The notes: generated from the sequence alone by a model not told the origin. A DNA stretch of 9,347 nt from Bacteroidota bacterium (GCA_004356385.1 SMXL01000149.1:1-9347); one strand, 5' to 3'. Shown: positions 1 to 7,229, numbered from the stretch's first letter. Program-made: numbers and translations.

Positions 1-1462
1 CTGTAATGCTGCCTGATTCAATCGGGTCTTCGGTTCCCATTCCAATCTTTACGACTGCCGAGACGATCTCCACTCCATCCGCAAAGAACTGCCGGATCCT
101 GTAAAAGGCGACGCTACCCGGAATCGCAGTATCTCGATATTGGAAGGACGAATTCCCACGATCGACAGTGGACTCTGACCGGGTATCCATCCGATCGATT
201 TCGCTGTAGTTCATTCCATCGTCGGACCGCTCTACACCATAACCGGCGACATTCGGGTCAACACCTCGCCACGTTAATAGCACACTCGAAACTTCGAGAT
301 TCACGTCGAAGTCTCGAATCGATTCGTAGTAAGACAGGTCCGAAAGCACCACAAGCGCTTTTTCGTCAACACGATCGGAACGCCAGGAGTAGCCATCGTC
401 AAACGAAATCACCTCTACCTCTCCTGCCCGGGAGACCAAATGCTGATGCATTGACGCTCGAACAGTCTGCTGATCTCTCGCAATCGACCAGATTCGGATC
501 TCGTCGATATAGCCCGTGAATGAGTTTGTATTTGGTCGCTGAGGTTCTAGTTCGACATGTCGCCCTCCGAGAACGAGCTCCGTCGCATTTTGTATCGACA
601 ATGGACTTTGGTGGTACAGGGAATCGGACGCCTGACCATCTACGTACATTCGACTCCACCGAGCATCGCCGTCGTGGGTTACGGATACGTGATGCCACAT
701 CCCATCCGCAACCGGAACGCCGCTCCGCATCGATCGATGTTCTCCCGGAACGCCTCTATAGAACACTAGGTGACCCACGCCGTCGAGGACGAGTTCGAGT
801 GGATACGAAGACTCGTCTTTACCGTCCCATGTCGAAATGATGATCGCGTTGGACGACGCAGTCTTCAGCCAAAACTCCGTCGTGAATGCAGACGGTGCCG
901 ACATATCCTGCTCGGATATCACACGAGGTTGAAAATCATTCGGTGGCAGTTCCAGAACAAGGTTCCCGGGAGCCTTTCGTTCAGAGTTGACTCGAACGTC
1001 GTGCCTCAACGACAGGGCATCGAGAAGCTCTATGCTGTTCTCAAAGCTTCTATTCGTCGATTTGAAAGGCGTAATTCGGAAGAATGATGGACCACTGAGA
1101 CCACCCGCCTTCATACGAAGAATGACCCGCCCCTTATCGGTAAACCGTCGGGTTGGAATAAGCTGATATCGACTTGAGAACGCATCCAGTGGCCGAAACG
1201 AAACATCCGACACGTGACCTGATTCTGAAACCAACGTTACGTGTTCAAGCTTCCAGTCTTCCGGGATTTCCAGATAAACACCATCAAATCGAATCGAGGA
1301 GTCGATAGAGATGTAAAAGTTGGTCGTTTGCCCGGTATGAACTCGCGCCGGTGCATGCACCACGTTAAACTGGCCCGACGCAGGATGCGCGGGAAAGATT
1401 AACCAAGATGAAAGGATGGCTGCTATCAGCGGTATCCCTCGCCTTCGAATGGTTGACCTCAT
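1..1462 (-). CDS. Secreted LamG-domain protein, 3' part beyond the left edge
   Basis: The frame stays open from ATG at 1462 to the window edge, giving 487 residues with no stop. Residues 1-30 form a signal peptide: an Arg-rich start (RSTIRRR), a hydrophobic core and an A-S-G cleavage site before Q31. Residues about 190-335 look like a LamG/concanavalin-like jelly roll, with FTTEFWLKT near 194, DGMWHHVSVTHDG near 253, YVDGQ near 273 and GYIDEIRIWSIAR near 317. Such domains usually bind glycans or matrix. Residues about 388-472 resemble a fibronectin-III-like module ending FYRIRQFFADG, a pattern that in Bacteroidota and Rhodothermota often sits just before a type IX secretion C-terminal sorting domain. 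That sorting domain would lie outside the window, so surface export is inference. Residues 31-190 match no family I recognise. No clear Shine-Dalgarno precedes the ATG. The gene is divergent from the SDR gene. Confidence 0.85.
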   Translation of the reverse strand, partial: MRSTIRRRGIPLIAAILSSWLIFPAHPASGQFNVVHAPARVHTGQTTNFYISIDSSIRFDGVYLEIPEDWKLEHVTLVSESGHVSDVSFRPLDAFSSRYQLIPTRRFTDKGRVILRMKAGGLSGPSFFRITPFKSTNRSFENSIELLDALSLRHDVRVNSERKAPGNLVLELPPNDFQPRVISEQDMSAPSAFTTEFWLKTASSNAIIISTWDGKDESSYPLELVLDGVGHLVFYRGVPGEHRSMRSGVPVADGMWHHVSVTHDGDARWSRMYVDGQASDSLYHQSPLSIQNATELVLGGRHVELEPQRPNTNSFTGYIDEIRIWSIARDQQTVRASMHQHLVSRAGEVEVISFDDGYSWRSDRVDEKALVVLSDLSYYESIRDFDVNLEVSSVLLTWRGVDPNVAGYGVERSDDGMNYSEIDRMDTRSESTVDRGNSSFQYRDTAIPGSVAFYRIRQFFADGVEIVSAVVKIGMGTEDPIESGSIT

Positions 1463-1465
1463 AAA

Positions 1466-1507
1466 ATCAACGGGTTGATCATGTGATTGATCATTTCGAC
1501 GATCAAT
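1466..1507. repeat. Cluster of four TTGAT/ATCAA motifs before the LamG gene
   Basis: Four related motifs lie within 42 bp. ATCAAC (1466-1471) and GTTGAT (1474-1479) form a perfect 6-bp inverted repeat with a 2-bp spacer. TTGATCAT occurs twice as a direct repeat (1475-1482 and 1487-1494) with a 12-bp period. ATTGATC (1486-1492) pairs with GATCAAT (1501-1507) across 8 bp. The cluster lies 4-45 bp upstream of the LamG ATG and downstream of the candidate promoter. It could therefore be a repressor operator or an mRNA hairpin covering the ribosome entry site. The repeats are seen directly; a regulatory role is inferred. Confidence 0.45.
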
Positions 1508-1580
1508 GCGTCGCTCAACATATCTACAGAAGCAACCATTAAACGTCTTGTGTGGTGGGTAGATTGCTCCCGCTTGGTTG

Positions 1581-1609
1581 AAAATAGCCTTGTAAATCTG
1601 GGGTGTCAA
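1581..1609 (-). promoter_or_regulatory. Candidate promoter for the LamG gene
   Basis: On the minus strand a perfect TTGACA (1609-1604) is followed after exactly 17 bp by TATTTT (1586-1581). This fits a sigma70-like -35/-10 pair. Read the Bacteroidota way, TTG is followed by 20 bp and TATTTT, a partial match to TAnnTTTG. Transcription would start near 1573, leaving a leader of about 110 nt that carries the TTGATCA repeats. No equally good promoter is visible for the divergent SDR gene; weak TTG/TA pairs overlap this site. Confidence 0.4.
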
Positions 1610-1665
1610 CTTGGTATTCTGTTGATTCATTCGTAAGCAGGTTTAACATTCGAAATCGTCTGCCC

Positions 1666-2604
1666 ATGAAGAATCCCAAAATAGAACGCGTCCTGGTGAC
1701 CGGGGGAACTGGGTTTGTCGGAGGATATATCGTCGGACTTCTGCTTGAAAACGGGTACAACGTCCGTGTTATTTCGAGATCCCACAGTGAACAGGGCGCA
1801 CGATCAACGAATTTCGGACATTATGAAACGGTGATTGGAGATATTCTTGATTCGGCGTCACTTTTAAAGGCTACCGAAGGATGTGATGCCGTTATTCATC
1901 TCGTAGGAATCATCGAGGAATCTCCGCGTAAAGGGATCACTTTTGAGTCGGTTCATGTGGCTGGAACGGAAAACGTTGTATCCGCAGCCCGGTCGATCGG
2001 CGTTCGTTACTTCGTCCACATGAGCGCGAATGGCATTGCAGAGAGCGCACGTACAGCCTATCAGCGAACCAAGTGGATAGCAGAAAACCTGGTTAGAACA
2101 GCTGGCTTTGACACTTGGACCATTTTTCGCCCATCTCTTATTTTTGGAAAGCCGTCGCCGGGCCGCACAGAATTTGGATCACGGATTATCGAGACACTTA
2201 TCAAACCGTTTCCAATCTGGCCCATTCCCGGTCGTGGTGAGTATCAGCTCCAGCCCGTTGCTGTGGAGGACGTCGCTAAGGGATTCGTGACTGCCCTAGG
2301 AAATCAGAAGCACTCCGGAAAGACCTATTGCGTAGGCGGCCCTGAGAAGTTCGCCTACGTTGAGATCTTGGACATACTCTCTCGGGCGATTGGAAAGAAA
2401 CCTCGTCCCAAGTTTTTTCAGCCAATTTGGGGAATTCGACCCGTCGTTTCCCTTCTCGCCCCGACGGGAATATTACCGATTACTCCCGCACAACTTGAAT
2501 TATTGATCGGCGGGAATACGTGTGATTCAAGTGCGTTCCGAGATGAATTCGGACTTCAGTTAACGCCCTTCGGGATGGAAACTCTCGCATATCTGGCGGA
2601 TTGA
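1666..2604 (+). CDS. NDUFA9-like atypical short-chain dehydrogenase/reductase
   Basis: A 312-residue NAD(P)-binding Rossmann protein of the atypical SDR group that includes NDUFA9-like and SDR_a5 proteins. The nucleotide-binding motif TGGTGFVG lies at residues 12-19, a strand-end HLVGI at 78-82, a catalytic-type Ser at about 120 (HMSANG) and YxxxK at Y132/K136, followed by FRPSLIFG at 154-161 and the QPVAVEDVA motif at 196-204. Members act as isomerases, reductases or structural subunits, and the substrate cannot be read from sequence. I chose ATG 1666 because MKNPKIERVLVTGG is the normal start of this family. An in-frame GTG at 1603 would add 21 residues with no family resemblance. No strong Shine-Dalgarno precedes either start. 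It is the only plus-strand gene here, divergent from the LamG gene and convergent with the TPR-like gene. Confidence 0.9.
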   Translation: MKNPKIERVLVTGGTGFVGGYIVGLLLENGYNVRVISRSHSEQGARSTNFGHYETVIGDILDSASLLKATEGCDAVIHLVGIIEESPRKGITFESVHVAGTENVVSAARSIGVRYFVHMSANGIAESARTAYQRTKWIAENLVRTAGFDTWTIFRPSLIFGKPSPGRTEFGSRIIETLIKPFPIWPIPGRGEYQLQPVAVEDVAKGFVTALGNQKHSGKTYCVGGPEKFAYVEILDILSRAIGKKPRPKFFQPIWGIRPVVSLLAPTGILPITPAQLELLIGGNTCDSSAFRDEFGLQLTPFGMETLAYLAD

Positions 2605-2692
2605 TCGCGGACATCTGGCAGACTCCTCGCAGGAAGCTGGCGGACTGCTGGCGCGCACTTGATGGTCTTCTTCGCGCGGACGTGGCGAACTG
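2593..2692. repeat. Decayed repeats of about 22 bp across the SDR 3' end
   Basis: CTGGCGGATTG (2593), CTGGCAGACTC (2615), CTGGCGGACTG (2637) and GTGGCGAACTG (2682) recur at spacings of 22, 22 and 45 bp. The first copy contains the last SDR codons and stop. Adjacent 22-bp units match at about 14-15 of 22 positions by eye. The rest of the 133-bp convergent gap (2605-2737) shows no hairpin plus T-run that I would call a terminator. Confidence 0.35.
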
Positions 2693-2737
2693 TCAGTAAC
2701 CGGCGGAACGTGACCCCTCAGCCCTCAAATACGAGCC

Positions 2738-3250
2738 TTACTCCAGGTAGGGTTCCGACGTGTCAACCGGCTCAGGGCGAATTTCCGGATATCGGTCCAG
2801 GATTCTAAGCACGGTATTCCATCTAAGGTCTGCGTCGGCATTTTCTGCAGCACTCAACTTCGACGCGTCCCCGTAACACTCCAGTGATCGCTGAAACCAC
2901 TCGTGTGCCAGGTATCCCGACGCCGGCTGCCCGGAATGAAAACTGGCTTTGGCTCGCCGCTCATAAATCAATCCCTCATAGTATCTCCGACTGTATTCGT
3001 CTGGAAGACGTTCGAGAAGAGCACACGCATCGCGATAGACGGGCTGAAGCCTACGCGAAAATTGATCGGTGAGAGCCAAAATCAGAATCACGAGGGCGTC
3101 TTCATTCTGTGGAAATACGTCAAGGATATCCAGGCAGATACTCTCGGCTTCGAGTGGTTCGTTCAGAAGGCGATACCGGTGCGCTTTTTCAAGTGCTTCC
3201 GGAATGGATTCGCTTCGAAGTTTCCTTAATTCACGGGAGTCGTTATCCAT
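2738..3250 (-). CDS. TPR-like helical protein at the end of the frd operon
   Basis: A 170-residue, helix-rich, probably cytoplasmic protein with no signal peptide or membrane segment. Residues about 15-66 read as a TPR-like helix pair: ALEKAHRYRLLNEPLEAESIC, then DVFPQNEDALVILILALTDQF. This arrangement recurs, as I remember it, in uncharacterised tetratricopeptide proteins of several phyla. A second block, DEYSRRYYEGLIYERRAKA (84-102) then HEWFQRSLECYGDASKL (116-132), is also TPR-like, followed by DADLRWNTVLRILDRYP near 138-155. TPRs bind proteins; no catalytic motif is visible. The gene starts 12 bp after frdD stops on the same strand, so co-transcription with frdABCD is likely. Whether it helps assemble the reductase is inference. 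No Shine-Dalgarno is evident before ATG 3250. Confidence 0.8.
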   Translation of the reverse strand: MDNDSRELRKLRSESIPEALEKAHRYRLLNEPLEAESICLDILDVFPQNEDALVILILALTDQFSRRLQPVYRDACALLERLPDEYSRRYYEGLIYERRAKASFHSGQPASGYLAHEWFQRSLECYGDASKLSAAENADADLRWNTVLRILDRYPEIRPEPVDTSEPYLE

Positions 3251-3262
3251 TTTAAAACACCG

Positions 3263-3625
3263 TTAAAACGTGTAGAGCGAAACTGCGGCAAAAACCGTGA
3301 ACGCGATGGCCGAGCCGTAGCAGAAAAGTGCAACGGGCGCGTTCAAGTGCTTGATATGCAATCCATCGTACAAGGCGAATCGAAATCGGTGGGCCCAGTG
3401 GAATGCAGATAAAGAGACAATGGCCAAAATGACGAGGCGCACCAACGGGTTTTCAAACAGGCTGTAAAGGGACTCGTGCTCAGGCGCGGGCAGCCAGCCC
3501 AGGGGAACAGCCACTCCCGTCACCAACAATAGGGCTGGTAGACACATTGCGGCGATCACCCCCCCGGCGCCAAAAAGCGCCCACCAGAAGGGCTCGTTAG
3601 ATCTTTTCTTTTTCTGTGTTGGCAT
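3263..3625 (-). CDS. frdD: Fumarate reductase membrane anchor subunit D
   Basis: A 120-residue three-helix membrane anchor of quinol:fumarate reductase, which with FrdC holds the FrdAB catalytic part on the cytoplasmic membrane face and forms the menaquinone site. It aligns well with E. coli FrdD (119 residues): the basic N-terminus before EPFWWALFGAGG (11-22), PLGWLP at 41-46 and the His-containing segment FHWAHRFRFALYDGLH (75-90), matching the E. coli HRMHHAMHDL region. Membrane segments are at about 14-43, 62-87 and 96-119. As in the E. coli-type enzyme, no haem is expected. ATG 3625 follows the frdC stop by 13 bp, with a weak AGG about 10 bp upstream of the start. High confidence in the family; the physiological direction is not decided by this subunit. 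Confidence 0.93.
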   Translation of the reverse strand: MPTQKKKRSNEPFWWALFGAGGVIAAMCLPALLLVTGVAVPLGWLPAPEHESLYSLFENPLVRLVILAIVSLSAFHWAHRFRFALYDGLHIKHLNAPVALFCYGSAIAFTVFAAVSLYTF

Positions 3626-3638
3626 TTTTTCGTGCCTG

Positions 3639-4049
3639 CTACTTAGTCAACAGCCAAATAAATCCAACAGAAACAACCGCCCACATCATATAATTCATGA
3701 ACAGAATTACCGATCCGGGCACTTTCTTCTGGCCGACATGAATCACCATCGCTCTCGGCGCCAGATTGAACCATGTGACGCTATGAAATATCAATAGAAA
3801 AAATGCGAAGACGTGGAGACCGATAGACAATGGACTCTTCAACCAATCCATGTACGCCTCAAAGGCAACCAGACCATCTGAAATTGCATTGACGTACAAA
3901 AGAAGAACGACGACGTAAAATGCGACCGCCAGGCTGGTCATCTCACGGATAATGAATCGGACATAGGGCCATTTCTTTATCCACCAGAGAATGGGGAATC
4001 GAGGTTCATACATCCAGGGACGATATCTCTTATACCGACCGTATGTCAC
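3639..4049 (-). CDS. frdC: Fumarate reductase membrane anchor subunit C
   Basis: A 136-residue three-helix anchor subunit, close in length to E. coli FrdC (131). The N-terminus is basic and aromatic ([12 protein letters not shown]). [15 protein letters not shown] at 22-36 matches the family, with E36 corresponding to FrdC Glu29, a residue implicated in quinone chemistry in E. coli. [16 protein letters not shown] at 88-103 matches the conserved H-x-x-T-W-F-x-L-A-P-x-A motif, with H89 equivalent to E. coli His82. Membrane segments are at about 38-57, 74-94 and 112-134. The start is GTG at 4049, overlapping the frdB stop as GTGA (4046-4049), with GGAG 9 bp upstream inside frdB. This predicts translational coupling. 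It does not resemble the single long dihaem SdhC of Bacteroidota. Confidence 0.94.
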   Translation of the reverse strand: MTYGRYKRYRPWMYEPRFPILWWIKKWPYVRFIIREMTSLAVAFYVVVLLLYVNAISDGLVAFEAYMDWLKSPLSIGLHVFAFFLLIFHSVTWFNLAPRAMVIHVGQKKVPGSVILFMNYMMWAVVSVGFIWLLTK

Positions 4050-4807
4050 TGTTTATTGCTCCATGGCAGGAGTTTTGATTTCCACCAGTCGTTCGTGCTC
4101 GTCACCTTATACCGCTGAATAGCGCCCGCAGGATCCACATTCTCTGGACATACTTCAGAACACTCGCCAACGAAAGTACACTGCCAGATTCCCTCGTCCG
4201 TCGAAAGAATGTCCATCCTCAGCTCATTTCCTTGATCACGGCTATCCAGATTATATCGCTGTGCCAGGGCGATTGCGGCGGGTCCGATGAACGATGGTTC
4301 CATTCCGTAAATCGGACACGCAGAATAGCAGAGCATACAATTGATGCACATACTGAACTGCTTGTACTCGTCGACCTGAGCAGGAGTCTGAAGATACTCT
4401 CCTTCTTCGAGCGGCTTCTCGTCGTCTCTAATGATCCAGGGTTGGATTCTATTCAGTTTCTCCATGAAATCGTCCATGGATATAATCAGGTCGCGAGCGA
4501 CCGGGAAATTCGCGAGTGGTTCAACCCGAATTGGACCCGGAGCGTAGTCTTTCAGAAAGGCTGCACACGTTAGCAACGGTTCCCCGTTGGCCATCATTCC
4601 GCAGCTTCCGCAAACGCCCATTCGACACGACCACCGGTATGACAACGAGCCGTCGAGTTCGTCCTTGATGTAATTGAGGGCGTCAAGAATAACCCATTCA
4701 TCGCGGAGCGGGACCGAAAATGTGTCGAAAGTCGGTTCGGCCTGTATTTCCGGTCGATACCGAAATACTTCAAGATCGATCGTCGGATGTGAACTTGTAT
4801 TTTTCAT
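4046..4807 (-). CDS. frdB: Fumarate reductase iron-sulfur subunit
   Basis: A 253-residue electron-transfer subunit linking the quinone site in FrdCD to the FAD of FrdA. The N-terminal plant-type ferredoxin domain binds [2Fe-2S] through C61, C66, C69 and C81 ([11 protein letters not shown]). The C-terminal domain has C154-x2-C157-x2-C160-x3-C164 followed by C210, C216 and C220. By analogy with E. coli FrdB, C154/C157/C160/C220 hold [4Fe-4S] and C164/C210/C216 hold [3Fe-4S]. All eleven ligands are present. [14 protein letters not shown] (173-186) and [12 protein letters not shown] (210-221) are near-diagnostic FrdB segments. The ATG at 4807 overlaps the frdA stop as ATGA, with AGGA about 9 bp upstream. 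Length is close to E. coli FrdB (244). No defect is visible. Confidence 0.96.
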   Translation of the reverse strand: MKNTSSHPTIDLEVFRYRPEIQAEPTFDTFSVPLRDEWVILDALNYIKDELDGSLSYRWSCRMGVCGSCGMMANGEPLLTCAAFLKDYAPGPIRVEPLANFPVARDLIISMDDFMEKLNRIQPWIIRDDEKPLEEGEYLQTPAQVDEYKQFSMCINCMLCYSACPIYGMEPSFIGPAAIALAQRYNLDSRDQGNELRMDILSTDEGIWQCTFVGECSEVCPENVDPAGAIQRYKVTSTNDWWKSKLLPWSNKQ

Positions 4808-6567
4808 TCAGCTTGTTCCTGTCCGTATACTCTCTTTCCCGGAGGCCAGCGGGTGATGACCACGTCCTTATAATCGATCTTCGGTTCGCCGTCACCCTTG
4901 TAGGCCATAGAATGCTTGAGATAAGTATCATCGTCGCGCTCGGTATGGTCCAATCGCTGATGAGAGCCCCGACTCTCCTTTCGGGCTCGGGCGCTGTGCG
5001 CCACCGCTTCGGCTACGTCCAGCATCGCGTCCAATTCCAGCGCCGAAATCAACTCTGTATTGTAGGTAAGACTCCTATCATCTAGAGAAATGTTAGAGAA
5101 CCGATCTCTCAGTTCTGCCAGCTTATTGCAGGTGTCATTCAAGCCCTCTTCAGACCGATAAATGCCTGCCCCATCTTCCATCGTATCTCTCATTTCGGCC
5201 CGAATGGTAGAGAGTCGTTCAGTACCACCCTCTTTAGTCAAATACGATCTGGTGATTCGCGCGTCTTCGTCGACCACCTGTTTGCGGAGTGGTGCGAGGT
5301 CTATGGGAGGCTGCTCGACGGCAAACTGTGCGGCCGCACGTCCCGCTCTGGCACCGAACACGAGGAGCTCCGTCAGTGAATTCGAGCCCAATCGATTCGC
5401 ACCATTTATGGAGACGCATGCCACTTCTCCTGCCGCATAAAGTCCCGGCAGAGTGGTTGCCCCGATTTTATCCGTATCAATGCCACCCATGAAATAGTGC
5501 AGTACAGGTCTGACGGGAATTGGCTCGTAAACCGGATCAATACCTGCGTACTTGGACGCCAGCTCCCGTACAAAGGGGATTTTCTTGTTGATCTTCTTTT
5601 CGCCCAGATGACGAACGTCCAGATAGACTACATCACCAAACTTTCCTTTAATCGTTCGACCCTTTTTCTGCTCCTGAATAAATGCCTGGCTGAGCCGATC
5701 TCTCGGCCCCAGTTCCATACTTTTCTTTACCGGGTGGTTGGGGTCGGATACATCGAGCGGCTGTCCAAGGTCGTAATCCTGAAGATATCTGTAGCCATCA
5801 CTGTTGATCAATATTCCCCCTTCCCCTCGCGCGGCTTCCGTGATCAGAATACCTGTGCCCGGAAGCCCGGTCGGATGGTATTGAACGAATTCCATGTCCT
5901 TGAGTGGAACGCCCGCTCGATACGCCATGGACATCCCGTCACCCGTTTTGATGGAGCCGTTTGTAGTAAAAGGAAATACCTTCCCAGCGCCGCCCGTGCA
6001 TATAATGACGGCGCGGCCCGCGATCACTTCGACGCGACCTGTTCGTTGTTCAAGAGCCGCTACTCCCTGACAACGGCCGTCATGAACCAATAAGGACGTT
6101 GCAAACCATTCGTCGTATGGGACAATGCCGGGGTTTTTGAGAGATGTTTGAAACAGCGAGTGGAGCATGTGGAAACCGGTTTTGTCTGCAGCATACCAGG
6201 TCCGCTCCTTTTTCATTCCTCCGAAAGGACGCACCGCGACTTTACCGTCTGGCTCGCGGCTCCATGGACAACCCCAATGTTCCATTTGGATAAGTTCATT
6301 GGGGGCTTCATTGACAAACAACTCAATCGCATCCTGATCGACCAACCAGTCTCCACCGGAAATGGTGTCGAGAATATGATTTTCGAAACTATCGTGGTCC
6401 TTGATAACGGCTGCAGCCCCACCTTCCGCAGCAACTGTATGGCTGCGCATCGGATAGACCTTGCTGACCAGTGCGACTTCTAAAGATGGATCGGCTTCGG
6501 TTACGGCGATGGCCGCGCGCAGTCCTGCTCCTCCTCCTCCTACGATTACAACATCATGGACCGGCAT
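4804..6567 (-). CDS. frdA: Fumarate reductase flavoprotein subunit
   Basis: A 587-residue catalytic subunit that interconverts fumarate and succinate in the cytoplasm. The FAD dinucleotide motif [10 protein letters not shown] is at 10-19. H43 in [11 protein letters not shown] is the residue expected to carry FAD covalently, and E48 in AAEGG is the fumarate-reductase form where succinate dehydrogenases usually have AQGG. Active-site residues expected from E. coli FrdA are all present: H231 (QYHPTGLPG), T243-E244 and R247 ([10 protein letters not shown]), R289 (GPRD), H357 ([11 protein letters not shown]) and R392 ([10 protein letters not shown]). The C-terminal helical domain keeps [17 protein letters not shown] (524-540) and PPGKRVYG. 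Length is near E. coli FrdA (602). Start [11 protein letters not shown] fits the family, although the nearest GGAG lies 16 bp upstream, too far for an ideal Shine-Dalgarno. First gene of frdABCD. Confidence 0.96.
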   Translation of the reverse strand: MPVHDVVIVGGGGAGLRAAIAVTEADPSLEVALVSKVYPMRSHTVAAEGGAAAVIKDHDSFENHILDTISGGDWLVDQDAIELFVNEAPNELIQMEHWGCPWSREPDGKVAVRPFGGMKKERTWYAADKTGFHMLHSLFQTSLKNPGIVPYDEWFATSLLVHDGRCQGVAALEQRTGRVEVIAGRAVIICTGGAGKVFPFTTNGSIKTGDGMSMAYRAGVPLKDMEFVQYHPTGLPGTGILITEAARGEGGILINSDGYRYLQDYDLGQPLDVSDPNHPVKKSMELGPRDRLSQAFIQEQKKGRTIKGKFGDVVYLDVRHLGEKKINKKIPFVRELASKYAGIDPVYEPIPVRPVLHYFMGGIDTDKIGATTLPGLYAAGEVACVSINGANRLGSNSLTELLVFGARAGRAAAQFAVEQPPIDLAPLRKQVVDEDARITRSYLTKEGGTERLSTIRAEMRDTMEDGAGIYRSEEGLNDTCNKLAELRDRFSNISLDDRSLTYNTELISALELDAMLDVAEAVAHSARARKESRGSHQRLDHTERDDDTYLKHSMAYKGDGEPKIDYKDVVITRWPPGKRVYGQEQAE

Positions 6568-6802
6568 ATGCCAAAAACTTGAACTCCTAATTCGAGGTGC
6601 AATATGTCAAGAAAGACGTCAAGAATGACGTTGGCGAGAATTCCGCTGTCTTGCGGCACAACGATACAATGGGATCGTGGCTTATGCAACCATCACCGCT
6701 GAGTGGGTCGCTGACCGGCTCGCCGTGTATGGCTTCAAGAATTGCTGACCGAAATGCTGAGAGTATTGCCGGGTATTCAGGATCATCGACCCCTTCGCCA
6801 CC
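6568..6802 (-). other. frdA leader region with an in-phase open frame after the upstream stop
   Basis: This 235-bp stretch separates frdA from the 114-residue gene. In the phase of that gene, directly after its TAG (6805-6803), 71 codons stay open (6802-6590) to another TAG at 6589-6587. They begin GGEGVDDPEYPAILSAFRSA and contain a plausible amphipathic helix, but no ATG, GTG or early TTG. The first half is rich in G-starting codons, as real genes are; the second half looks less coding. A competing reading is a promoter: TTGCAT (6689-6684), 17 bp, TATCGT (6666-6661) would give a frd leader of about 90 nt. A plus-strand frame here (GTG at 6597 to 6806) looks like an antisense shadow. Confidence 0.35.
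6606..6629. repeat. 12-bp tandem repeat upstream of frdA
   Basis: GTCAAGAAAGAC (6606-6617) is followed directly by GTCAAGAATGAC (6618-6629), with one mismatch. On the frd-coding strand this gives two TTGAC elements 12 bp apart, 39-62 bp before the frdA ATG. No -10 element sits at a proper distance from either, so a promoter role is unsupported. A direct-repeat operator site is possible. Confidence 0.4.
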
Positions 6803-7147
6803 CTAATTCATCATCGCCGCGGGAACTCGGACGACCCGCTTGAGAACCGACGTGAGTACACGGTTCCCGAATTCAACACGCATCCCACAACTGGCTACAA
6901 AGTCCCTGTGAATACTGGATCCACCCCAGGTGCATCCGACGATGGACGTAACCACTTCCGTGCCATGATTCAGATCAAACCACCCACCCGAAACGGCGAA
7001 TCGATTCGCGTCCAGTTTTCTGGCACGATAAATTGAGTTCTGCGTGTAAAGCAAGAGCACATCTCCGTCGCTCAAATCGTGGCGACGAATCCCAGTAGCT
7101 CCGGCTGCTTTCCGGACCAATGTTCTGAGATCGTGTGCTGCTTTCAT
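6803..7147 (-). CDS. Uncharacterised 114-residue beta-rich protein
   Basis: A small soluble protein without signal peptide or membrane segment. After a short basic helix (DLRTLVRKAAG, 6-16) the body reads as alternating beta strands: DGDVLLLYTQNSIYRARKLD (28-47), FAVSGGWFD (50-58), TSIVGCTWGGSSI (67-79), FVASCGMRVEFGNRVLTSVLKRV (83-105). The combination of a T-x-N-S-x-Y strand, a G-G-x-F turn, a GSTWGGS-like loop and a G-x-R-M/V-E-F strand ending in T-S-x-V reminds me of small uncharacterised proteins in other bacteria, but I cannot name a domain. ATG 7147 is the natural start and no Shine-Dalgarno precedes it. It is on the same strand as frdABCD but 235 bp away, so a shared transcript is uncertain. 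The frame stays open for 71 codons beyond its TAG. Confidence 0.65.
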   Translation of the reverse strand: MKAAHDLRTLVRKAAGATGIRRHDLSDGDVLLLYTQNSIYRARKLDANRFAVSGGWFDLNHGTEVVTSIVGCTWGGSSIHRDFVASCGMRVEFGNRVLTSVLKRVVRVPAAMMN

Positions 7148-7229
7148 CGATTTCTAATTAGGTTCTGTCTCTGTACTCGTTTCGTCCTTCCGAGTTGCGC
7201 TCCGGTCGGACACTTGTACCTGGCATATT

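Noticed and set aside
399..698. Minus-strand 99-codon frame
   Set aside because: Out-of-phase shadow of the LamG gene; Arg/Ser-rich with no domain.
520..1087. Overlapping plus-strand open frames of about 70-106 codons
   Set aside because: They lie antisense to the LamG gene, whose domain motifs fix the true frame; their translations are low-complexity and Arg-rich.
2649..2680. Possible hairpin GCGCG/CGCGC between the convergent SDR and TPR genes
   Set aside because: Stem of only about 5 bp with a long loop and no T-run; not a credible terminator.
5497..6093. Plus-strand open frame of 198 codons opposite frdA
   Set aside because: frdA keeps all catalytic residues across this stretch; the antisense translation shows no domain.
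3263..6567. Reading the operon as succinate dehydrogenase sdhABCD
   Set aside because: Anchor lengths and motifs and the FrdA AAEGG motif match fumarate reductase. In vivo direction may still be reversible, so the name describes family rather than proven physiology.
6604..6702. 32-codon plus-strand ORF with a GAGGTG upstream
   Set aside because: It is antisense to the frd leader, its start is built from the 12-bp tandem repeat, and the product looks random.
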